From Bacillota bacterium (GTDB lineage Bacteria; Bacillota; Clostridia; Lachnospirales; Lachnospiraceae): 20,205 bases of DNA. A model generated the notes under the pieces. It was not told the DNA's origin. It did no database searches and saw nothing but the letters and a program-made list of their open reading frames with translations. The stretch is taken from positions 1 through 20,205 of the forward strand of contig JAEZFK010000038.1 of assembly GCA_023437715.1 (NCBI GenBank), read 5' to 3'. Positions 7,281-14,375 of the stretch are shown piece by piece. The stretch's first letter is position 1; each line of letters opens with the position of its first letter. The translations under genes were made by a program, and so were the position numbers.

Positions 7281-8588
7281 TTATTTTACGGCGTCAACAG
7301 CTGCCTGGGTATCGCCTGCTGCCTGCTCCGGTGTTTTTGCCAGGGTCATGACCTCCTGGAATCCTGTCTGGATCGCAGAGGAGTATGACGGCCAGGATGG
7401 AGACGGTCCTCTCGGAATAGAGGTTTCCAGCTGGGTGATAAATGATGCCTGAATCGGGTCCTCTGTCCAGTAAGCATCCTTCGCTGCCTCTGTCTTTGGA
7501 GGGAATGAGCCGTACTGCTTCATTGCTGCCACCATAACAGGGGTCTGGTCATAATACTTTAAGAATGCCACGGCTCCGGCGGTATCGGCTTTTTCTACCA
7601 CGCCGATATTTTCACCGCCCAGAATAGAGGTTGCCTGACCGGAATTCTTATCAAACTTAGGAAGCACCGTAACTCCATACTTTAAATTAGGAGCATCCTT
7701 TGCAATTCCGGGTATCTGCCATGGGCCATTCTGCTGCATGGCGATATTGCCTGCCATGAAATTGTTATTTACGTCGGACTGGGTCCAGTTCACGCTCTCT
7801 TTTGTCCAGCTTCCTTCCTTAATCATATCCTGCATCAGCTGGTAGGCTTCCACTCCGCCCTTAATGTCCTTATAGGTTCCTCCGGCGGTATAGAGCCACT
7901 GAAGACACTGGAAGGTTCCTTCATCGGTTCCTACTGCCGCATTGCCAAAGCCGGTCACCCCATCCTTTGTAAGGGCTTTCGCCATGGTCCTGAAATCCTC
8001 CCACGTGGTGTTCTCATCAGGGTAAGCGATTCCGGCGGCATCGAATACATACAGGGGCCTATGGATTCCACCATGTTAAACGGAAAGCATTACGGCATCC
8101 CCTTTGCCACAAACTGTACGGCTCTTTTCTACAACAAGGACTTATTCATCCCATTTGATATCCGCGTCGGAGATATCGGCCATTAAGCCCAATTCAATAA
8201 AGGAAGCCATTCCGCAGCCATCCATGATGACCATATCCGGCAGTTCTCCGGATGCGATTCCAAGGGTGAGCTGTTTCTCATAATCGGAAAAGGGCACATA
8301 GACATGGCTGGCTGTAAACTGGTCCTGAGAGGAATTAAACCCGTCAATTAAGCTCTGCATCATCTCTTTCTGGGCATCTGTCTCAAAGTAATCCCAGATC
8401 ACAACCTCTTTCTTTTCTCCGGAAGCCGCCGTACTTTCTTTGGCCGATGTTTCACTGCCTCCTGCCGTGGTCTCCGCTGTGGTTCCGGGCGCTGCTGTGG
8501 TCTGTCCCCCGCCGGAGCTTCCGCAGCCGCTAAGAGCGGTGCATGTAAGAGCCGCTGCTGCAGCCAGTGCCATCATGTTTTTTCTCAT
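7281..8588 (-). pseudogene. Sugar-binding lipoprotein 1, interrupted by a micro-inversion
   Basis: A family 1 (UgpB/MalE-like) extracellular solute-binding protein. Its first part is intact: signal peptide and lipobox LSGC (Cys22), a Ser/Thr/Gly/Ala-rich linker, then EVVIWDYFETDAQKEMMQSL to DADIKWDE. A TAA at 8144-8142 stops it after residue 148. The second part resumes as FDAAGIAYPDENTTWEDF and runs to AVDAVK at 7281, in the same frame. The piece between, MDSTMLNGKHYGIPFATNCT then ALFYNKDLF, is encoded on the plus strand at 8061-8147. Re-inverting 8043-8147 gives one 435-residue frame with no other change, parallel to the 8700-9908 paralogue. AAGGAGG precedes the ATG. A C-terminal fragment could start at 7985, which has GGAGG about 11 nt upstream, but would lack a signal peptide. 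Confidence 0.93.
8043..8147. other. Micro-inverted segment with 5-bp inverted repeats
   Basis: GAATA (8043-8047) and TATTC (8143-8147) bound a 95-bp core whose plus strand reads, in frame, EYIQGPMDSTMLNGKHYGIP then FATNCTALFYNKDLF. This is the exact stretch missing from the minus-strand gene. The joins after flipping, GAT-GAA-TAC and TTA-TTC-GAT, keep the frame on both sides. The flanks beyond the 5 bp share no further inverted homology. Confidence 0.9.
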
Positions 8589-8592
8589 AAAA

Positions 8593-8654
8593 AATATCCT
8601 CCTTTAATCATTTAGAATTTGTTTCTTCTGTAAATGATTATAAAAGAGGATATT
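8593..8654 (-). promoter_or_regulatory. Hairpin burying the ribosome binding site of lipoprotein 1
   Basis: AATATCCTC (8593-8601) pairs with GAGGATATT (8646-8654), and TAATCATTTA (8605-8614) pairs with TAAATGATTA (8631-8640). A few intervening bases also pair, leaving a 2-nt bulge and a 16-nt loop. The AAGGAGG of the 8588 start lies inside the 3' arm, and a T-run follows the stem just before the ATG, so it could block translation or act as a weak terminator. A TATAAT lies within the 5' arm (minus strand, 8644-8639) but lacks a good -35. Confidence 0.65.
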
Positions 8655-8699
8655 CATTCCGAGAACTCTAATAAATTAAGCTTGGTGGACTATCTTTAA

Positions 8700-9908
8700 C
8701 TAATTTTCTTTCATACTTTCTGAAAGTTCCGCCGCCGCTTCCTCTGGTGATTTTTCATTCATAATCACCTGATAGGTCAGACGGGAGGCGGAAGAGGAAA
8801 CCGCTTTCCAGTTTGCAAAGCCCACTCTTGATACACATGTGCTCATTTGCGCCGCAAACACCCGGTAATCCGGATCCTGTCCCATGTTTTTTTCCGTAAG
8901 GGCAGTTCTGGGAGGAAAGGTATTGGACTGGAGCGCAGTCTCCATCATAATGCTGTCCTGGCTGTAAAACTTCAGAAAAGCCATGGCTCCTTCCGTATTC
9001 TTTCCCTTCACCACGCCCAGATTCTCGCCGCCCATAACGGTCCGCCCGGATGCCTCTCCGGGAAAGGAAGTGATTCCATATGGAACGCCTGCTTCCTTTA
9101 AAATGGACAGCACCCACGGCCCATTTTCCATCATCGCCACTTCTCCTGCCGCGAACTTTCTTGCCAGATCCGTCTGGGACCAGTTGACACAGTTGGCATC
9201 CATGGCTCCGCTTTCCACCAGACCGTGAATCAGTTCAAAGGCCCGCTCCGTCTTTTCACCGCCGATCTCATCCACCCTTTCTCCTGAGGAGAGAATCCAG
9301 GAAACCATCTGAAAGGCGGACTGCTCTCCCTCAATGGCGGACATGGCAAATCCATAGGTGTTTTTCTTTGTCAGCTTCCGGGCCGCCTCAGAAAACTCTT
9401 CCCAGGTTTTTGGAGGGGTAAGGCCTGCTTCCGCAAGCATGTCTTTATTATAGAAAAGGGCCAGATTGTTGCAGGAAAAGGGATATCCGTAAATCCTATC
9501 TCTATATTCTACGGACTTCCATACCTCCGGATAATAATCCTTTTTATCCGCCCATTGCCGGATATCCTCCGTAATGTCTTCAAACAGCCCTAAATCCACG
9601 TAATTTTTCATGTCCGGGTTATCGATCAATACCATATCCGGCAGATCCTTTCCGGTAAAGCCGATGGCAAGGCGCTTTGAAAATTCAGTCATGGGCACAT
9701 ATTTCCATTCCGCCTTATACCGGCTTTGGGAGGAATTGAAATCAGAAACCAGCTTATCCAGAGCTTTCCTCTGCCCATCCACCTCATAATAAGACCACAA
9801 AAGCAAAGGCTCCCGGCTGGCTTTATCCGACGGCCCGGCTTCCCCGGAGCTGCATCCGGTCAGTATCGCCGCCAAAATCACAACAAGCAGCAAAGCTTTT
9901 TTTTCCAT
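8700..9908 (-). CDS. Sugar-binding lipoprotein 2 (family 1 solute-binding protein)
   Basis: A 402-residue lipoprotein: MEKKALLLVVILAAILTGC with lipobox LTGC (Cys19), then a family 1 solute-binding fold (LLLWSYYEVDGQRKALDKLV, LPDMVLIDNPDMKNYVDLGL, YGYPFSCNNLALFYNKDMLA). It is a clear paralogue of the 7281-8588 protein throughout, sharing FNSSQ, LPDMV, ALFYNKD, MxxNGPW and GGENxGVV. It starts 27 bp after the response regulator stop, with AAAGGAGAAGG before the ATG, so it is probably co-transcribed with the sensor kinase and regulator. It could feed the transporter or present ligand for sensing; the sequence does not decide. With lipoprotein 1 interrupted it may be the only working capture protein here. 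Confidence 0.92.
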   Translation of the reverse strand: MEKKALLLVVILAAILTGCSSGEAGPSDKASREPLLLWSYYEVDGQRKALDKLVSDFNSSQSRYKAEWKYVPMTEFSKRLAIGFTGKDLPDMVLIDNPDMKNYVDLGLFEDITEDIRQWADKKDYYPEVWKSVEYRDRIYGYPFSCNNLALFYNKDMLAEAGLTPPKTWEEFSEAARKLTKKNTYGFAMSAIEGEQSAFQMVSWILSSGERVDEIGGEKTERAFELIHGLVESGAMDANCVNWSQTDLARKFAAGEVAMMENGPWVLSILKEAGVPYGITSFPGEASGRTVMGGENLGVVKGKNTEGAMAFLKFYSQDSIMMETALQSNTFPPRTALTEKNMGQDPDYRVFAAQMSTCVSRVGFANWKAVSSSASRLTYQVIMNEKSPEEAAAELSESMKEN

Positions 9909-9935
9909 TTTCCTTCTCCTTTCCCGGCTGCCTCA

Positions 9936-11450
9936 TCAAGATCTGCTTCGGAACTCTCCCGGTGATATTCCCGTAACCTCTTTAAATACCCGGATGAAAT
10001 ACTTGGAGTCATGATACCCCACTGCCTGTGCTACCTCATAAATCCTTAAATCCGTTCCCTTTAACAGCCGCTTTGCATGGCTGATGCGGAAATTCTTTAA
10101 AAATACGGAAAAATTCACTTCCATTTCCTTATTGAACAGGGTGCTTAAATATTCAGGAGTGATTTCCAGACTGTCCGCCGCCGCTTCCAGGCTGATCCCT
10201 TCCTGATAATGCTCCCGTATGAAGTTAATGGCTCTCTTAATGGTATAATTTCCGATATCCTCTCTCTTCTCCCCGCCGGATTCTAAAATTTCCAGCACAT
10301 TTTCCAAAAGCCCTTCCAGCTCCTGAGGCACTCTTACCTCTGCCGTCTGCTTTAACAGGTAAAGATTTTGAAGACGGCGGTACACCCCTGTGTCAATCTC
10401 CTGAAAAAGGTTGATGATATAGGTAAATAACTTCATATATCCGTACCGGACATCCTGGGGTGAAAACAGGTGCTCCTTCATGTAGGCAGAAAATTCTCTC
10501 AGACACTTGCCTACCCCTGCTGTCTTTCCGGAGCACAAAAGGGTCTTTAAATTCTGCTCAAGCTTTACGGGATAGACAAAGCTTTCCGGAAGGAACTCAT
10601 CGGAAAATTCTTTTGTCAGAAGCCTTTCACCGCCAAGAACAAGGCTTAAGGCAAGGGAGTCATGGACCTCCTCTATCTTTGCAGGCAGATTAAAAATGTC
10701 CTCAAATTCCGCCATCGCCCATGCCGCCTGTTCTTTCTGTTTTTTATAGGGCTCCAGAATCCAGCTGTTAAACCGGGCTGTGACAGGACTTAAATCTCTC
10801 ATTCCTGCCGCCAATATCAGGAGTTCCTGCTGCTTATCCGCACAGGCCATGGTAAACCGTATGTCCTCAAAGCTCTGGCTCAGCCGGTCCATGACGGTTT
10901 TAAACTGTTTCTCATACAGCGCAGGCGCAGCCCCTATATAACCGATATAAAGCTGGTAAAACTCCGGTTTGTCCTGCTCCGGCAGCAGCTTGAGCTTTTG
11001 CAGAGCCGCTTCTCCTTTTTCTGCTCTTCCCATGTAAATATCCAAAAGAGTGCCTGACAGCCCCGTATGGCTCCGGTCCTCCTCCGTCAGCTTTTGATCC
11101 AGCCGCTCCAGCAATTCCTTTACATCCTCAACGCTTACGGGCTTTAATAAATAATCATTCACCCCAAGGGCCATGGCCTGTCTGGCATAGTCAAACTCCG
11201 CATAGCCGCTTAAAATAACCGCATGAAAGGGAATTCCCTTTTCATGCAATGCTTTCAGCATCTCCGGGCCGTCCATTTCCGGCATGCGGATATCGGTGAT
11301 AATTAAATCCGGCCTGTACTTAAAGAACAGCTCCAGCCCTTCTTTTCCGCTTTTCGCCTCCCCAATCACCTTATGTCCTGTCACATCCTCAATCAGCCTG
11401 CCCATGGCTGTGCGGATTTTTACCTCGTCCTCAACAATGATAATCCTCAT
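9936..11450 (-). CDS. YesN-like response regulator, REC plus AraC DNA-binding domain
   Basis: A 504-residue cytoplasmic transcription factor. The N-terminal receiver domain (about 1-120) has the acidic pair Glu7/Asp8, phospho-acceptor Asp53 (LIITDIRMPEMDG), Ser81 and Lys103 (YLLKPVS). A long middle region of about 280 residues has no motif I recognise. The C-terminal AraC/XylS domain (about 404-504) carries two helix-turn-helix units (ISLEAAADSLEITPEYLSTL and IYEVAQAVGYHDSKYFIRVF) and ends ISPGEFRSRS. Its ATG overlaps the kinase gene by 20 nt, so the two are translationally coupled partners. Regulators of this type usually activate neighbouring sugar transporter and glycosidase operons, probably here 8588 down to 3455. 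I could not identify its binding site. Confidence 0.95.
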   Translation of the reverse strand: MRIIIVEDEVKIRTAMGRLIEDVTGHKVIGEAKSGKEGLELFFKYRPDLIITDIRMPEMDGPEMLKALHEKGIPFHAVILSGYAEFDYARQAMALGVNDYLLKPVSVEDVKELLERLDQKLTEEDRSHTGLSGTLLDIYMGRAEKGEAALQKLKLLPEQDKPEFYQLYIGYIGAAPALYEKQFKTVMDRLSQSFEDIRFTMACADKQQELLILAAGMRDLSPVTARFNSWILEPYKKQKEQAAWAMAEFEDIFNLPAKIEEVHDSLALSLVLGGERLLTKEFSDEFLPESFVYPVKLEQNLKTLLCSGKTAGVGKCLREFSAYMKEHLFSPQDVRYGYMKLFTYIINLFQEIDTGVYRRLQNLYLLKQTAEVRVPQELEGLLENVLEILESGGEKREDIGNYTIKRAINFIREHYQEGISLEAAADSLEITPEYLSTLFNKEMEVNFSVFLKNFRISHAKRLLKGTDLRIYEVAQAVGYHDSKYFIRVFKEVTGISPGEFRSRS

Positions 11451-13287
11451 TGATCCCCTCCTGACAGACCGGAATTTTTAACGTAACTACAGTCCCCATT
11501 CTTTCCATACTGTTCACATTCCATTCCGCGTTGTCTCCATAATACATCATCATTCTGGAAAATGCATTGTAAAGCCCTATGCTCTTTCCGTCATCCGCGG
11601 CAGCCTTTTTTCTGTCGTTAAAGGCTGCCGCCATTTCCTTGGGCATCCCTTTCCCATTGTCTTCTATGATGATGCAGATGCGGTCACTGGAAAGTTCATT
11701 CATCATATGGACCTCTAACAGGCCGCCGTATTCCATTTCACCCACTCCGTGAATGATTGCATTTTCTACAAAAGGCTGCAAAAGCAGCTTGTAAATCCGT
11801 TTATCCGACAAACCGGGTTCCATATGGATTCTGTATTCAAATCCATCGTTAAACCGTTTTTTCTGCAGGCTGATGTACTTGTCCAGCCAATCGGCGATTT
11901 CCTTCATGGATGCCATCTGGTTGCTCTTATTGATGCTGTAGCGCAAAATATATCCCAGGTTTCTCAGCATGGTGCTGATTTCATATTCGCCGCTCTCTAT
12001 GGCCATCCAATTAATGGAATCCAGGGTATTGTACAGGAAATGAGGATTGATCTGGGCTTCCAGGGCGCGTATTTCCGCATTTTTCTTCCTTTCATCCGCT
12101 TCTGTAACCTCTTTTACGAGGCGTTTCACCTCCGAGGACATCTCATTGAAGTTCTCCGCCATCTGCCCGATCTCATCCCGGCTTTCCACAGGAACCATGG
12201 CATCTAAATTTCCCTGCTTCACCTGCTCCATGCCGGCGACGACGCTCCTCACCTCCCGGGTCATCTTTTTAACCATATACACAGCCAGAAGCGCAGAAAA
12301 CAGGATGGCTGCAAATCCGAGGAGAAGAAAGGACCGTTGGGAGTTTTTCATATCCTTTACAAGATATTCCTGATCGTAGGCGTAGTAGAAATTCCAGCCT
12401 GTTTTGGGATCGCTGTAGGTGTTCAGCAGCATCTTCTTCCCTTTCATCATGCCGCTTAATTGAATCAGGCGGCTGGCGTCCACATCGGAAGCCAGGACCA
12501 CCCCCATAAACATTTTCTCGGGAAACGATATGACCCGTCCCTGTTTATCCAGGATGAATACCATGCCGTGACGGTCTTCCTCTCCTTTCTCCTTTTCCGG
12601 CATGCAGATCTGATTCAGAACATCCGCATCAATGGTCATAACCGCTGTTCCAAGAGTCCCCTTTTCCAAGTGGTTTAAATCGAAGAGACGCTTTGAGATA
12701 TGAAAAAGGTAGGTATCTTTCCCATGGTCATCCATCTTCATGGTAGGGGTTACCACCATATTGGGCTGGTCCACGGCCTCCAGATAAGGCCTGGAATTGC
12801 GCATGTCCCCGAATCCGCTCCAGATAGTATTGAGAAGGGAGTCTGTGCTTTCATCGTAGGTAATAGAATTGCCGTCCGCACACACAATGCTGATACTGCG
12901 GATATCCTGGCTGGAAAGCCCGTATTGCTTTAAACGGCTGCTTATCTTATTATAGGCTGCCGCCTTTCCCACTGTCTTTTCTCCCATCAGCTCCGTGATG
13001 TTCTCACTGATGGTCTCATCCACGTATATCTGATACAGGATATTGGCATATAAATCAAGAGTCAGGCTTGCGCGCTCGGCAGTCTGCTGTAGGGTGGCGG
13101 AGCTCAGCTCTTTCATTTTCGTGGTCATGAATTTCTGATTTAAGCCATAGGAAACCGACTGGATAAAAATCAGGGGGACAATGGTCCCGGCACAGAATAT
13201 AAAAGCCAGTTTTTCCCCTACCCGCCAGTCGTTGAAATGCTTTATGATGTTTATTTTCAGGATTTGTTTATTTATGCTCAAATTCAT
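11431..13287 (-). CDS. YesM-like membrane sensor histidine kinase
   Basis: A LytS/YesM-type kinase (His_kinase plus HATPase_c) expected to phosphorylate the overlapping regulator. Numbered from the longest frame (13350): membrane segments at about 47-68 and 340-360 flank an extracellular sensor of about 270 residues. A HAMP domain (about 361-414), a helical linker, phospho-acceptor His437 (EAQINPHFLYNTLDSI), N box Asn530 (QPFVENAIIHG) and DNGKGM (564-569) follow. Start choice: the ATG at 13350 has only a weak GGA, while AGGAG at 13303-13299 is 11 nt from the in-frame ATG at 13287 and 2 nt from one at 13296. A TATACT resembling a -10 also overlaps the 13350 codon. I chose 13287 (618 residues); 13350 (639 residues) remains possible. 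The likely ligand is a plant-derived arabinose-containing sugar, inferred from neighbours. Confidence 0.9.
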   Translation of the reverse strand: MNLSINKQILKINIIKHFNDWRVGEKLAFIFCAGTIVPLIFIQSVSYGLNQKFMTTKMKELSSATLQQTAERASLTLDLYANILYQIYVDETISENITELMGEKTVGKAAAYNKISSRLKQYGLSSQDIRSISIVCADGNSITYDESTDSLLNTIWSGFGDMRNSRPYLEAVDQPNMVVTPTMKMDDHGKDTYLFHISKRLFDLNHLEKGTLGTAVMTIDADVLNQICMPEKEKGEEDRHGMVFILDKQGRVISFPEKMFMGVVLASDVDASRLIQLSGMMKGKKMLLNTYSDPKTGWNFYYAYDQEYLVKDMKNSQRSFLLLGFAAILFSALLAVYMVKKMTREVRSVVAGMEQVKQGNLDAMVPVESRDEIGQMAENFNEMSSEVKRLVKEVTEADERKKNAEIRALEAQINPHFLYNTLDSINWMAIESGEYEISTMLRNLGYILRYSINKSNQMASMKEIADWLDKYISLQKKRFNDGFEYRIHMEPGLSDKRIYKLLLQPFVENAIIHGVGEMEYGGLLEVHMMNELSSDRICIIIEDNGKGMPKEMAAAFNDRKKAAADDGKSIGLYNAFSRMMMYYGDNAEWNVNSMERMGTVVTLKIPVCQEGINEDYHC

Positions 13288-13406
13288 CAAATTCATGGCT
13301 CCTGGAGGTTTATGATAAAAAATTCCCTCTTTTTTGAATAAGTATATCATGTTTCCGGTCTTTTGGAACTCTTTTTTATCACTTCCTTAAATCAGTCCGA
13401 TACAAG

Positions 13407-13472
13407 AAAAAAGAGAGACTGATATCAATTGGAGCCTTACTAACAGTAAGAACACCAATGATACCGCCTCTC
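13407..13472 (-). terminator. Rho-independent terminator of metE-metF
   Basis: The minus strand folds as a long interrupted stem: GAGAG (13472-13468) with CTCTC (13417-13413), TATCATTGG (13463-13455) with CCAAT and GATA (13432-13428, 13426-13423), and CTTACT/AGTAAG around a GTT loop (13450-13436). Six T follow (13412-13407). It lies 40 bp after the metF stop and upstream of the kinase gene. An attenuator role for the kinase operon is possible but nothing further supports it. Confidence 0.85.
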
Positions 13473-13511
13473 AACCTTTTTACCGTCTGCTCTTCTCTTG
13501 AAGCAGGGACT

Positions 13512-14375
13512 TTAAGAAACCATCAGCCGGAATACCGACTCATAAATTTTATTGGCAATATAGGCATTATTCATCGTATACAAATGAATTCCATCCACTC
13601 CATGAGCCGCCAGATCCACAATCTGGTCCACTGCATAAGCAATTCCCGCATCCCGCATTGCAGCCGGATCATCTCCATACCGGTCCATCATGGAGATAAA
13701 CTTTTTAGGCAGCTTCACGCCGCAGAGGGAAACCATCCGTTCAATCTGCTTTTTATTGACAACAGGCATGATTCCCGCTTCTACCGGGACATGGATTCCT
13801 GCCAGAGCCATTCTTTCTCTGAAACGGTAAAAATACTCATTGTCGAAAAACAGCTGGGTGATCAGCTGGCTCACTCCGGCATCCACCTTATCTTTCAGAT
13901 AATGGATATCATTTACCAGACCGTCGGACTCCTGATGGCCTTCGGGATAGCATGCGCCGATGATATTGAAATCACCATGAGCCTTAATGAATTTCACCAA
14001 ATCCGTTGCATACCGGAAATCCCCCGCCGGCTCCACTCCGGGAACCCGGTCTCCTCTTAAAGCCAGTATATTTTCAATCCTCTGTTCCTTAAGCTGTTCC
14101 AGAATGAGGAGCACATCTTCCTTTGTCAGATTTAAGCAGGGCATATGGGCCACGCTTTCAATTCCGTACCGTTGTTTAATGGATGAGGCAATATTAATTG
14201 TGGCGCAGCTGTTTGCGCTTCCTCCTGCCCCATATGTAACGCTGATGAAATCAGGCGTAATTCCCTTTAATTCATCCAGGGTCTGATAAATCGTGTCAAT
14301 TGGAGTTGTCCTTTTGGGCGGGAATACTTCCAGGGATAATACGGTCTTATGTTTAAATAATTCTGCTGTTTTCAT
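13512..14375 (-). CDS. metF: Methylenetetrahydrofolate reductase
   Basis: MetF reduces 5,10-methylenetetrahydrofolate to 5-methyltetrahydrofolate with a flavin cofactor, supplying the methyl group for methionine synthase. The 287-residue length is usual. Visible family motifs are catalytic Glu16 (SLEVFPPK, the counterpart of E. coli Glu28), FISVTYGAGGS (43-53), LALRGD with Asp109, and QLFFDNE. It overlaps the metE stop by 4 nt (ATGA at 14375-14372), so it is translationally coupled to MetE and the two enzymes form a consecutive pathway. A terminator follows. Confidence 0.97.
   Translation of the reverse strand: MKTAELFKHKTVLSLEVFPPKRTTPIDTIYQTLDELKGITPDFISVTYGAGGSANSCATINIASSIKQRYGIESVAHMPCLNLTKEDVLLILEQLKEQRIENILALRGDRVPGVEPAGDFRYATDLVKFIKAHGDFNIIGACYPEGHQESDGLVNDIHYLKDKVDAGVSQLITQLFFDNEYFYRFRERMALAGIHVPVEAGIMPVVNKKQIERMVSLCGVKLPKKFISMMDRYGDDPAAMRDAGIAYAVDQIVDLAAHGVDGIHLYTMNNAYIANKIYESVFRLMVS

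Noticed and set aside
8043..8147. Recombinase-type invertible element (long inverted repeats, adjacent invertase gene)
   Set aside because: The inverted repeats are only 5 bp with no extended homology, and no recombinase gene is in the window, so site-specific inversion by a dedicated enzyme is not supported; the inversion itself is kept as a finding.
13380..13480. T-box or riboswitch controlling the kinase operon, suggested by a GGCGGTATC-type sequence near the hairpin
   Set aside because: The conserved T-box bulge is absent and the structure is explained as the metF terminator with six T.
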